64,000 nt of DNA from Adineta steineri (lineage: Eukaryota; Rotifera; Eurotatoria; Adinetida; Adinetidae): positions 62,001 to 126,000 of the forward strand of contig CAJNOI010000069.1 in NCBI GenBank assembly GCA_905250115.1, read 5' to 3'. Positions 1 to 12,633 of the stretch are shown piece by piece. Position 1 is the first letter of the stretch. Each line of letters starts with the position of its first letter. The position numbers and the translations under genes were made by a program. Below the pieces are notes generated by a model. That model did no database searches. It was not told the origin of the DNA and was given only the letters and a program-made list of their open reading frames with translations.

Positions 1-20
1 TTTACTTGGCAAATGATAGA

Positions 21-737
21 TCACGAGTATTTAATAGAACACGAGAATAAACAATTTAGTTGAAACAAGATTAACTCCAGATGAATTCTATTTCCCTTGT
101 GTATTAATAACACAAAATCTACTAATTCTTTTTTTCTATTAAACAAAAAAAAAACCCCGTACATCTAATAAAGAAAAAAAAAGGGAAGTTGTCTACATAC
201 TTGAAATAAATCACTCTCTTGATTATGTTCCATTATCAATACATCAAGTCCAATTAAACAAGTACAACATTGTAAAATAACTTGTTTAATTAATGGAAGA
301 TTCTCATAACGTCCTTCAAAATGTATTAAAAACCAATCAAGTAATAATTCACCTAGCAAACAAAAAAGAAAGGAAATAAATCATTTATTACTATTTTTTT
401 CTTCTTTTAAATATCTACCAGAAAATTTAGCATGTTTATTAAATTGTAAACATGGATGAATTAATATCGGAGATATTAAATTATCTTGAATATTATTATT
501 ATTTAATTGATCAGTAGAATTATCATCAGTTGAATTTATCGTTGGTGATTTTTTATTATAAACACCAAAAAATCTTCGTAGAACTTGTCGAACATAATTT
601 ACATTATTAAAACGTTTATCATTTGGATTTGTTTGATTACGAAAATCCATTAAATTTTGTAATTGAATTTGATTTATATCTAAATCTGGTGTTGTAGCTG
701 CCGATGCTAAACGTGAAGGACATGTAGATTTTGACAT
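21..737 (-). CDS. Unrecognised spliced protein, left edge of window
   Basis: Three exons can be read on the minus strand: 419-737, 201-352 and 21-164. The first two junctions are clean GT-AG, with phases 1 and 0. The first exon starts at the first ATG and encodes a polar, Asn/Asp-rich stretch ending NKHAKFS. The second and third encode a hydrophobic, probably helical region (ELLLDWFLIHFEGRYENLPL, then KELVDFVLLIHKGNR). If exon 3 is read to its first stop the product is 204 residues. Exon 3 also contains possible GT donors, so the gene may instead continue beyond the window. I do not recognise the family; the leucine-rich helical part could belong to an alpha-solenoid protein, but that is a guess. 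It is divergent from the membrane-protein gene starting at 1085. Confidence 0.55.
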
Positions 738-1084
738 AATTTCGAAATTTTATTTATTTATATTGAAGACTGATTTGGCATTGAACTAAACTAAACTAAA
801 TATATAATCATTCGTATGAGGATATATTAACGAATTATAATAATATGTTAACGATTACATTGATAGTAGCGATCGAAGAGAAAAAGATGTCATTATACAA
901 TGGTTAAATATTGAAACAGAATCACAATAATTGATTGAATAAAAGAACCAATTATGATATAAGATGAACATATATCAGAACATTTTTTTTGTGTACATTG
1001 TTCATCTGAATTAAAATTTAAAAAGTAAATATTTGTCTATTAAACTGTTTCATATTAATATTTTATATTATTGAAGATTTTAAA
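738..1084. other. Intergenic region between divergent genes
   Basis: This AT-rich 347 bp stretch separates two start codons facing away from each other, so it probably holds both promoters. I see no TATA-like element I could assign with confidence and no RNA gene. Confidence 0.5.
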
Positions 1085-2069
1085 ATGTCTCAAGATGATG
1101 GTGATGGATGTTCTGGTGCCGAAGCAATTCGTGAAGGTATTTAATTAATCATATTATTTTTTTAGCTTTAATTTTTAATTTTATTCTTTTTAGATACAAA
1201 TGATATTGTTGATGAAACAAAAAATTTAATGATCGAAGCAAGATCTAGTTTAACGACACTTATTTGTAGTATATTATTAATGTCATTAATATCTATTTTT
1301 CTATCAACATGGCTTGCTAAAACAATAACGAATAGTCAAGCATCATTTGGTTCAATTGTTAGTCATTATTTTGGTTTTGATCGTAATGGTACTGAACCAA
1401 ATGTTACATGGTGGACACCGAAACATGTTAAAAAAAATGATTTAATTTCACGAAATAAGACAATGAATAATAACCATGCAACATCAAAATTAACTGTGTT
1501 AAAAATTCCTTATAGTGATTATTCAAATTTTCATACAATTGTTTTACCACTTCTTTTTATTTGTTCAATTCTTCTTGCTGTACTTGCATATTATGCACGT
1601 GTTAAATGTACTAATCGTGATTTTGCCTGGGGTGCTGTACCAAAAATACCACTTGAACGTGTTGATCCATCTGTTGTTGTAGCAACGCTTGCTAAAGAAA
1701 AAGAAGCTGAACCTGGTATTGATTATACAATTGTACAAGGAACAGATGAAGAACCAGTTGTATTTGCATTAGCTGAAACAGTTGAACCATTACGTGAAGA
1801 AGGAGACATTATTGATGAAGGAACTCAATATGAACCCGAAGATGTTTTAAAGTAAAAAAAAATCAAAATAACTATTTTATTCTATTCTATTTATTTTCTT
1901 ATTCAGAGTGATTACACATGTTTCATCTGCACCTCAACTACATACGAATATTCAAATTATCCCATCATCATCATCACCACCATCATCAACAACTCCATCA
2001 GATGAACAAAAACATATCATGGATGTCTTAAAAAGACAACCATTACCTACACTTTCACCATCAAAATAA
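1085..2069 (+). CDS. Two-pass membrane protein with glycosylated loop, unknown function
   Basis: Three exons, 1085-1136, 1194-1851 and 1907-2069, join with GT-AG introns into about 290 residues. The chosen ATG begins MSQDDGDGCSGAEAIRED. There are two strong hydrophobic segments, LICSILLMSLISIFLSTWLA and IVLPLLFICSILLAVLAYYA. They are separated by roughly 75 residues carrying three N-glycosylation sequons (NGT, NVT, NKT). This predicts cytosolic ends with an extracellular or lumenal loop between them. The C-terminal half is acidic, then Ser/Pro-rich. I do not recognise the family. Confidence 0.8.
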
Positions 2070-4311
2070 GATCTTTCATTTGTACGAATGAATCTCATGC
2101 ATAATTAGTCAAATTCAACATTTATCTATTTGTTTTGCTATAGTTGATTTTCGTATATAACTCTAGTTTTGTATATATATGTATTTTAAAGATTTAATAA
2201 TACATCAACAATGCAATAAATAATTAGTAATATAAACTTCCATAGATAATAGATCTAATTTCTATGTTTTTTTTTACAATAAAAAACCATATATACAATA
2301 TTTCAGCCAGACATGAATGAATAGGATTCATATGTGTGTTACACATTTTTTGTAGAAATCTCGTTAAATATATAAATTGAATGAAAAAGGGAGAGTAAAA
2401 CGATATTCAGATCAGATACATATAATTGTGTAGTGATGTAAAACTAATTTATTACTAACTCCATATACTGTCTTTTTCACCCAAGGGGAAAACAGCGAAC
2501 TTCAAGTACCAGCAAAATATGTTAAATACTACTTGAAAGTACTTTGAGGTACTTTAAAATTATATAAAAAATTACTTTAACTACAAAAAAATCTTTCAAA
2601 GTAGTGTGAAGTACTTGAAAGTAGTTAAAGTACGCTGTTTTCACCTCTCATACTTAAATTTTTAATTATCAACATGATATTTTCATCTATTGTAATGTAT
2701 ACCATGTATAGAACAATCGTGCATCGTGAAAACTATTTTATTACTGTAAATAGCAGTCAAAAAGAATAAATTCTGAGTCTTATTGTAGTAGTACTGTATC
2801 GAAAAATAAAATTAATGCTAATCTATTTGTTATAACTGTTAAATATAGATATATGTGTATTCTTCGATTATTTTTTTTTGTTAAAAGAAAAACAAAAATA
2901 AAAGTCTATCTGTCGATACAGCTGCTTTTCTTACTAATTATGTGACATTACGTTTCGATATGATAACAAAAGAAACATCAGGTTCAACAGCATGATTTAC
3001 AACGAAATGAAGTATCATGCTGAGAAGCACACGAAAACTAACACTTATTATGTCGATCAATAAAGAGACTCTCGAACATATCTACCTTAAATGAAGAAAA
3101 AGAAAATCTTACTCATCAAATGATGCTAATGATGACAGAAGACAAACTGTGTCTATGCTATCTATCATGTTGAGAATAAATGTATAGAATTTTGACTAAA
3201 GAAAAAAAACAAGTTCTTACATTTTTTCATCATATTTAATGAGCATAACTCGAGAGATTAAAACAGCAGATCATGTTTATTACATTCATTATTCTTCTTT
3301 ATGTAAATCTATTTGCAGATCACGACTTTCTCCTTCCTTCTTTCTTCATTGAACTAAGCTTCATTTATTTGCTAGGTGTAGTTACCTTCATTCGAATAAT
3401 ATCAACAGAGAAACATGCTCATAAATGGTGTCGAAAGGCGGTATTTTCTTCTCTTTTCCCTATTGTTTATTTAGAGTTTTAATTTTATATAATGAACAGA
3501 TACGCAGAGAGGTGATTGATTGACTTTTCTATACACATATATATGTACTACGTATGCTTTTGTATGTCTTGTCTTTGGTAAACAAATATTGAATGAAGAA
3601 TATTATTAAGATACGTGAATAGATACATTAGATAAACGACTTTATATTATATAAATCTAATCAGTTTGGAAAGTGTACTTCGAAGATTATATGATCACTC
3701 CCTTATTTATATATTAGAAAATGCTTAATCCTAAATTTAGTCGATGATTTACATTCAAAATAATTATCGAGTAGATTCTCATTTGCAAGAACTCAATACA
3801 TTTTACTTTCTTTTCATTGGACAAGTTGTCGACAAGTGCATCTAATAATAATTTTTATATATTTTTTTCATTTTCCTATTGGTTCGATAATAGTATATAT
3901 ATATATGTATATGTATATGATGATCGCATATATCAAATGGAGCAATTTAGGCAAAGAATTACAGCACTTTTCTTCTTTAGCTGGCACTTTTCTCTAAATA
4001 ACGACATAGTTATGTTGGAATAACGAGAAAGAGAGAGAACCAGAAAAAGCGAAAGAAACGGAAATAACGCTTCACTATTATCATCGATAATTGCACACTG
4101 GCTGGTTGGATAGTGGCAGAAAAAACACAGTCAGTGCGCTATATATTGTGACAACGATAGAAGAGCCTATCAGAATACGCGAGAAAAGAGAGAAGAAGAA
4201 CACGAATAAAAAGTGAGAACATATAACAAGAGAGAGCGCGAGAGAGAGAGAGAAAAAAAGAAGAAGAAGAAGAAAGACAGAAGATAATTCTTCATTAGAA
4301 TATAAGAAATA
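2070..4311. other. Long non-coding stretch
   Basis: No convincing gene is present between the membrane protein and the Snail-type gene. The stretch holds a palindromic MITE-like element near 2485-2648, a TA-rich run near 3890-3920 and a GA-rich run at 4220-4290 just upstream of the zinc-finger start. Short open frames here lack family resemblance and splice context. Confidence 0.5.
2485..2648. mobile_element. MITE-like fold-back element with AAGTAC motifs
   Basis: The two ends are inverted copies: the left end reads GGGGAAAACAGCG and the right end, on the other strand, reads GGTGAAAACAGCG. The interior is also largely self-complementary, with repeated AAGTAC/GTACTT motifs on both halves. About 164 bp, no coding capacity. 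A clear target-site duplication was not seen, so superfamily cannot be assigned. Confidence 0.55.
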
Positions 4312-5311
4312 ATGATGAGTAGTACAACAGAACATATAATTGAAGACGAAACAATGACTGGTAAGACTTTTATTTTTAATTTTTATATAAGAAAAAAACT
4401 CATGATTATTTTCTATTTCAATAGAATCCGACAATCGTAAAAGTTTTCTAATATCAAATCTTTTATCATCTGAATCAATACTCGAAACTGAAGAAGAAGA
4501 AGATGATGAAGAAGGAGAAGAAGAAAATATATCAATGAATGATGACTCAATTGAAGAAAAACTTGAAAATGAATCCAAATTACATCGAGCATTTCCAAAA
4601 CCATCATTAACATCAATGATATTTCCACGTATAATGTCTACAAATGATTTTTCCTATCTTTACTATCTCAGTTATCAATATTTTGCTATGCAAATGTCAA
4701 AAACGAATCCAATACAATCAACTGAAAATTCTTCAATAAAAAAACCATATACTTTTACTACACCACCAACATCGTCATCTTGTTCATCATCATCACCATC
4801 ACCAAATTCAACAACAAATTCCCGTTATCAATGTGATGGTTGTTCAAAATCTTATTCAACATTCGGTGGACTTTCTAAACATAAACAATTTCATTGTATA
4901 GCACAAATAAAAAAACAATTTCAATGTAAATTCTGTGACAAAACATACAATTCATTAGGTGCACTTAAAATGCATATACGTACACATACATTACCATGTA
5001 AATGTAAAATGTGTGGAAAAGCATTTTCACGTCCATGGTTATTACAAGGACATGTACGTACACATACAGGAGAAAAACCATTTCAATGTGAAATATGTTG
5101 TCGAGCATTTGCTGATCGTTCAAATTTACGTGCACATATGCAAACACATTCGGATATAAAAAAATATCGTTGTACAAAATGTTCAAAAACGTTTTCACGT
5201 ATGTCATTGCTTAATAAACATATGGAAAGTTGCATACAACATACAACAACCACAACTGCGATTACAACCAGCACTGATGATTGTAGCAGTACTGCTGGAT
5301 TTTCGATTTAA
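4312..5311 (+). CDS. snai: Snail-family C2H2 zinc-finger transcription factor
   Basis: Exon 1 is 4312-4360 and exon 2 is 4425-5311, giving about 311 residues. Five C2H2 fingers fill the C-terminal half. They carry Snail signatures such as [48 protein letters not shown] and [12 protein letters not shown]. Snail proteins are nuclear E-box repressors acting in mesoderm, neural and cell-migration programmes. The N-terminus does not begin with the SNAG motif (MPRSFLV type); a loosely similar [10 protein letters not shown] lies just after the intron, followed by an acidic Glu/Asp run. I see no CtBP-binding PxDLS motif. Scratch is less likely because the finger sequences match Snail. The start is the first of two adjacent ATGs. 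Confidence 0.93.
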
Positions 5312-6589
5312 CATAGACTTTTTTTCTTTCAAGTATTTGGCAAGTATTTTTCTTTTTGTTGTTGTTGTGTTCCCTATTCAATCTGTTGTGTATTTATTTC
5401 ATTAACTGACCTTATCACATACAACTTTTTTTTTTCTTTGTCACATTGTGTTTTTTTTTCTCTTTATATTAAAAGAAAGGTAATAACAAGATATCTTTGC
5501 TTATTTCTTTCTCGGCCCCGATTTTGTATTTGAATGGACGATCTAACAGGAAATGAATACTTGGGTCGTGTGCTCGTTTGTAACATTGTCGATACAATAA
5601 TAGATCGTACTCGATAGACATATACAAGAAGAAGAAAAAAAAATAAACGACGAATGAATTTCCGTCTCGGTGAGCTTCCTGCTATACGAGTTTTTATATC
5701 GATCTATGATAAGTTGTAAATTTACGAAAGGTTTAAGACATGTCGGTAACGATTGTTGTCTGGTGTCTATTTATCATTATTGAGAACAAACGACTTATGT
5801 GCTCATAAATCACCTTTCCTTCTCTTTCTCTTAATCTATTATATATATTCTCAAAAAAGCGAACAATCGTTAAATTGAACATAAGCATAGTTCCGGTTTA
5901 ACGAGTGTTAATGATGAGAAAACAGACATCACAATTCTTGCCGCTTCCGCGCAGGTCCAATGATAGATATGAAAGTGAGTTTATGATAATTAAATTGATA
6001 TTGATTTTGATTGACGTTTGTTGTGTATCAAAAGAACAAAAAAAAAAGGCAATGGGTGGAGTAGATAACCTGTTTGACTTATGATAGACTAACATGTTCG
6101 ATAATGACTATAGAAGCAATCATATTATCCAATACAGCAGACAAACTGGAAATAAATAGATCTTATTATTGCCGTCTTTTCTTCTTTTCTATTCATTCGA
6201 CATTGTTAATTGTTTATATTTACCACTAGTCTGAAGACGAACAAGTATCGATCTATTCTGCCCTTTTCTTACTGTCATTGAATAGCTTTTACTACTTGCC
6301 AACCTGCTCATCTACTATTCGAACTTGCCTATTATCATGATCATCAGTTGGTTCATATAATGAGTTGATATGAACGCGTCTGCTAGTGTTATTGCAACTG
6401 ATCATTCGACAAGAACGTATATAAATACTGTTCATTATATGTATATATATATATAGACAGGGAAATGTTTGTTGATTGACTAGTCGTGTGCGTTGAGCAC
6501 GTACAATAACTGATGATGATGATGAGGAGAAGTAAAAAAAAATTTAACTTGTATATATTACATCCGATCAACGTGCTTTTTCTATTGTT

Positions 6590-6618
6590 ATATCCAACCT
6601 GTAAGAGAGGTTGGATAT
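6590..6618. repeat. Perfect 11 bp inverted repeat (hairpin)
   Basis: ATATCCAACCT at 6590-6600 is exactly complementary to AGGTTGGATAT at 6608-6618, with a 7-base loop. No gene is nearby to explain it. Confidence 0.6.
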
Positions 6619-7214
6619 TTGTAATGAAAAGAAAATAACTGGTTACTATTCTAACATGTGAGAACTTTTTGAGTGATATACCAGACTGTATATCTTTCAT
6701 CTCGTTTGCAACGAATCGTTTAATAGCAATACTTATCTTCATTGAACTTTATAATAATTTTTGTTTTATTTATATAAAACCCCAATGGTACAACTTTCTT
6801 TCGTTTTATTTGATGTATTAGCCAATTGTATGTTCAGGATGAGTGATAATATTTTTAATATCTTTTTTCTTAAATCATCTAATAAAATCTTTGATGATAT
6901 ATGCGCTTATTGTTCAATCAATATAATGTCGTTACAGTTATATGAGTGATGATAGATGATTCGCAGAAATATAAGAACGTACGTATGCATATTATCTGCA
7001 GAATGAGAATGAATAGATCTATTTAGCACGTGGAACAGTAGTAGTTTGAGAAAGAGAACGTATGTGGGGATATACAAAAAGCATCTTTTCTAATTATCAT
7101 TTGACATATAGCACGATTGTCGAAAAGAAAAAGTAGAGAGACGTCGAGCTTGATGATGACAGGCATCGCCACTTTCACTATCATCGGGTGGTCTGTTGTT
7201 GCAAATTCTAATGG

Positions 7215-7248
<34 letters not shown>

Positions 7249-7249
7249 A
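7215..7249. repeat. TA dinucleotide microsatellite
   Basis: A nearly uninterrupted run of TA units, broken once by a C near position 7221. Confidence 0.9.
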
Positions 7250-9426
7250 ACATTTTGTCTTTCAACACTTGTCGTCTCTGCTAGCCTGGATATTAGATGC
7301 TAATATCAGTGGAGTAGAGTAAAGCATGAAAGAAAAATCAATTTTGAGTTTGTGACATTTGTATATATATATATATATTTATGTATAAGAATACAAAAGG
7401 GCATAGAATCTAATCATTAACAATAGAAAATTATAACAAAGAATATAGACTTTTTAAAAACTTTCTATTTTTGTAAATCAACAATCAATTAAATAAACAT
7501 TTCTGACATTATTTCTATACTAATCAAAAGAACAGACCTTCGGTTTATGGCGATCTAACTAAACACACATTACTTTTTTTAGTCTATGGTTGACTTGACA
7601 TTAGTTTTAATAGATATATTGACATAAAAAAACGTTTTTCCTTAATATCGCCTTATCAATTGTAAAAGGTTTATATCCATCAAGCAGAAAGGTGCATATT
7701 GGCGTGAAAAATGACTTTCTAATGGTGCCACTATACCACTAATAAGTAAGCAGGCAGGCATGGATTTGCCATGCATATATACATAATAATTCGTATATAA
7801 TATTCTTGACGTCGTCCACCGCTCGGTCTCGATCAATCATTATTTTTTTGTTTCTAGACGTTGCGCGTATATCTGTTGAAGAAGACGAGCAATCCATATG
7901 GATAAAAACAAACAAATAAATTATGATTCTTGAAGAAAAAAGAAAAACTTCATCGTATGCTTTATTTCAAGAAACACAAAAGAAATCACTTAAGTAAAGA
8001 AATCAATACTCGTCAACTGAAATATAAACATACATCAATTTATCATTTGTCCATTAGGAATGATACTCTACTTTTTTTTTCATAACGTCCCTTTTTTATT
8101 CTAAACAAATATGGTTTTCCTATCTTTATACAAAAGAAAACTTGATAATCATCTAAAAGAAAAATCTTAATCATAGAACATTATCTTGTTATCACTTTCT
8201 ATTGATCTTTCAAGTCAAATGCACTATATAATTTAATATACGGTTCGATAAGCTCTAGTTACAAAATGAAACAGGCGACAACAAGCAGAAGCACCACTAA
8301 TATGTTTCTATGCCATTGATCGTTTTTACAGATAAGTCCAACAAGCATATAATAGAAGAGAGAAAAAAAAAGACAGAAGTTGTTATCTAATGTATATCCA
8401 GTGTAGAATGTCGGCTAATTATATTTAAAGAATTTTCACATACTAAACGAAGACAAATAAGATAGATCAAAGCAAAGGAAAAAATGAATGAATAACTTTC
8501 TGTTCATCATCAAACTTCGTACTAGTCATAGAATAGAGATCATAATCTTGATTGGAAAGAAAAAAATTCATTTAAAATCAATTCTTTATTTTATGTTGAT
8601 AGAAATCAGTTGCGGCAGAATGTTACTCATCCAAGTGTTTATTTTTTAGCAGCAATGTGCTTTATCAGTTTGTATATCAACAACGAAACTTTAAACAAAA
8701 ACACTAGAGATTATTGATTCGTAAAATTTTATTTGATGTGAACAAGATCAGATTATTTGAACGAAAACAATAATGAATTTCGTAATTTTTACATTAAATT
8801 ATTATGTATAGACAAAATCAGTCAAGATAATCATAATTTTAGTGCAATCAGTTAGAATTAATAAGAGTTCGCTTTGCATATGTCGACCTTCCCCGTTGCA
8901 TATGGAATATAGAGCTAAAGTTATTTTGTACAAAAGCAATGAAAAGACATTAGATAATGTTGTTGGTATGAGTTTGAGAATGATAGAAACGAACGAGCAA
9001 CTTATTATATTGTAAACTAGCAATTGGGAATAAATCAGTATTTTTGAATTTTCTACTTCGAAAAATAGCTTAAATAATTTCTAGAGCTTGATAAACCCTA
9101 TGAAATCATGTAAAATTTGTGAAGTGATCTATTTTTACCTTTCAAAGAAAAAGTAAAACTTATAGCAAATAAATATGGATGTCATTGTATAAGTCAGTAT
9201 ATGGTACATCTACGAGCATTACATGCTTTATTTCATTTGAACTCTTTACGAACTTTCATAGTACTGTTATATTATACATATAAATATCAAGTGTATAATT
9301 TTACACGTATACATGCGGTCGTTCACCTGTCAATATACGCTCCAATCATATATTGTAGAGGGCGTGTATCTTATCTTACTTTTCATCAATTCGAAACAAA
9401 GCAATAAAAAATAGTTTCATTTTCAA

Positions 9427-10641
9427 ATGGCATCATTGCCTGTTCATGCAATAATTTCACTTGTATTACATCTTTTATTAATACTTGGTGGTGAATTTTA
9501 TGATAAAGATTTAGCTGGTGAGGGTCCTTTATATACTGATATTGATTATCGTGTTGTAACTGATGCTTCAAATCATATTTTACAAAATGAAAGTCCATAT
9601 CGTCGAACAACATATCGTTATACACCATTACTTGCATATTTATTAACACCAAATTTATTTCTTGATGAAAATTGGGGAAAATTAATATTTTCAATTTGTG
9701 ATGTTTTTGTTGGTTTATTAATCGGTTGGATATTACCTATTCAACAACGAAAATATGCATTACTTTGGTTTTATAATCCAATGTCTGCTGTTATTGCTAC
9801 ACGTGGAAGTTATGAATCTATTGTAGCTGTTACTGTACTTGCAACACTTTATAATGCTAAACAAACAAATGAACGAACATGGATTACAGGAGTAAATTTT
9901 TATTCTAGAATGTTCAGTCGTTTTTTTATTTATTTCGTTTAGATACTTCTTGCTTTAGCGACACATTTTAAAATCTATCCAATAATCTATTCACTTGCAT
10001 TATATTTTCATATAGAACATAGTTCATCATTAAAATTAACATATCGTCGTTTTCAACTTGTTATTTCTTTTATATTAACAACATTAATTCTTAATGGAAT
10101 TTTTTATTATTATTATGGTTATGAATATTTACATGAAACATATCTCTATCATATAATACGTCGTGATGCACGACATAATTTTTCTCCATATTTTTATATA
10201 ACATATCTCAAACCAAAACATCATCTTCTTTCATTTATTACATTTATACCACAATTATTTAATACATTAATATTTTCCTATCGTTTATATGATAAACTTG
10301 AACTTTGTTTATTTGCATTAACATTTTCATTTGTTACGTTTAATAAAGTAACAACATCACAATATTTTCTGTGGTATTTAATATTTATACCTATACTTCT
10401 TCCAAATATTCATTTAAAATGGAAAACATTATGTCTATTACTTGTTGCTTGGTTAACTGCACAAGGTTGGTGGCTTTATGAAGCATATAAATTAGAATTT
10501 CAAGCTAAAAATACGTTTGTTCAAATATGGTTAGCATCAATTGTATTTGGTTTTGTTAATGTGATCATTTTATGTATGATTATATATAATTATCGTCAAA
10601 TAGAAGCTCAACCAATTTCAGAAGAAAAAAAGAAAAATTGA
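9427..10641 (+). CDS. PIGM: GPI mannosyltransferase 1 (PIG-M)
   Basis: Exons 9427-9891 and 9943-10641 join in frame (WITG/ILLALATHFKIYP) to give 387 residues, close to animal PIGM. The enzyme adds the first mannose of the GPI anchor from dolichol-phosphate-mannose on the lumenal side of the ER. It is a multi-pass GT-C transferase. Visible features are a hydrophobic N-terminal segment, the GT-C acidic motif in the first lumenal loop (YTDIDYRVVTDA), the ATRGSYES segment, the HFKIYPI motif after the splice, and many further hydrophobic helices, ending in a short basic cytosolic tail. The start is the first ATG of the frame. Confidence 0.92.
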
Positions 10642-12633
10642 ACTTTTGTATATTTTTTTGTACATATTTACATTCATACATTCCATTTCATAATAGAAAT
10701 ATGACTAGATTCCATTTACTCATATATTTTATATGATTATAATCAATCCTTAGTATTCAACAATTGAAATTTATTAGACTTTCTATTTATCTTCGAAGAT
10801 TATCTATGAAGGAAGTTTGTAGATGATGTTTAGCATTAATATTGTAGTTTTATGAGAAATAAAATTGAAAGATATAATGATTATTGAATAAATTAGTGCG
10901 ATGCTTCAGCTTTAGGCAAATGTCGCGTCTTTTTGTATTGAAATGAAGAATATAGAGACATTGTTCAATTATCTTTATTAATAAATGATATATCAGCGTT
11001 GTAACTTTCTTATAGGATTAAATATGCACTAAAATGTCATATTACGTATTTCATACTATCAACAGAATATAGTATATGATCATAACATTCTTCTCAAATT
11101 TAAAAGATAGAATAGAAAAAAAAGTTTTGAGTAATTCATGAGAATAAAAAGGTTCACTAGCGTCCAGCGGTAAATACTTTTTATGGGTTATATTCTTTCG
11201 AGAAAGAACACACTTCACTAGAGATGAAGTTTAAATTCAAAGAAAAAGTTGCATCCAAAATATTGGTCTACAATCGGTATTATACAACAAAGACATTTCG
11301 ATACCATACATTGAAACAACGAAAGGATCAACGATATATCTATTGAAAAATGTTTACCAAAATTGTTCACATGCATCAATGAACAGAAGAGATAACTTGC
11401 GCTGGGATGTATCGATCGATCAAGGATCTCTGATTAATATTAGCTGCTAAGGTGTATAGTGGAAGTTGAATAGCTATGAATGAAAAACGATTGGTCAACA
11501 GAGTTGAAGCATAGTTGAGAAAAATGAATTCGAAATCTTTCGATCGACTCTTTGTGTCGACTGTTGATATAGTACTAAAACTTGCATAGTGTAAAGATCA
11601 ATTGAAACCATACCTTTACATTACTGAATTTGAGCAATAATTCTTATGAAGATGGTATACCAATCGTTTCGAGTTATTTAGCTTCTTTTCTCAGATTTAA
11701 GTCAGTCTTTCTTCAACGAAGAAAACTTCATACTTTCTCGTGCTTATGGCATATATGCATGCATGAAAAGTTTTAGTTAATCTATTAAGCTTATACTTGG
11801 AATAATACATTTCCAAAAACAAAACTTAAATCAAAAGTTTACATATAAAGTCTATTTACCGATAAATCCGGTAGTCATCAGCAATTCCAGAAAGCTTAAC
11901 ATAAGAGACCATATGCTTCCCAAAATATTGTAGTACTAAAATATCGTTCTCAGTAACAAAAATAAAGACAACTTCACGTACGTGAAAATTAGATCCGTTC
12001 GAAAGAATCAGTATCTAGACACCCAAAGCTTAAGAACTTCTAAGAGCTAATCTTTCCTTCTATATACGAAATACGCCACGACAATCCTTTATTTCGAATA
12101 AATCGTCACTGATACGCTAATAACTTGCACTAATATATTACAAGCACGCATGCTTCAAAATTCGCTGTTGTCTCACTAATATCTACTTAGCGCTTTAAAA
12201 TAAAACCAAACCACGACAACTATCTTAGATGGTTTTTGGTGCAATTAGAAGTAGATATTTCTTCATACACGTATGATCACTAGCAGTCTGTCAATGCAGA
12301 AATACCTTTTCTGCTCAAATTTTACAATATAAACATGTGAAATATTTCATAAATTCCTTTTTTTTCCTATTTATTTCCGTTGAGGATCCACTATTACACA
12401 TCCACCAAACATCGATTCAAGTAACATTGCAACAAAAATGACGCGATCGACCAAGCTTTACTTGTCACATATTTAACGATCCTCACATTTCTGTATCCTC
12501 TACTAGTTACGAAAAAAAGACAAAACCTTTTCTTGTTCTAAAAAATCCAATATATTTGTTGAGCCGATATGAAATCTTATGAACATTAAAAAGGCGAAAC
12601 AGTCCTCCTCCTTGTTGCTGTTTTCAGTATTGG
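10642..12633. other. 2 kb non-coding stretch between PIGM and the ART-LRR gene
   Basis: The two genes converge here. A polyadenylation-like AATAAA occurs near 10858, after the PIGM stop. I saw no additional LRR or ART fragments, RNA genes or open frames of interest. Confidence 0.5.

Larger units (their letters stand above)
5312..9426. other. 4.1 kb non-coding region downstream of the Snail-type gene
   Basis: No gene-like frame with splice context was found. The stretch contains a TA dinucleotide run at 7215-7249, shorter TA runs near 6435-6455 and 7362-7380, and a perfect 11 bp hairpin at 6590-6618. The size is large for this compact genome, which is compatible with distal regulatory DNA for the developmental gene beside it, but nothing proves this. 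Confidence 0.45.
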
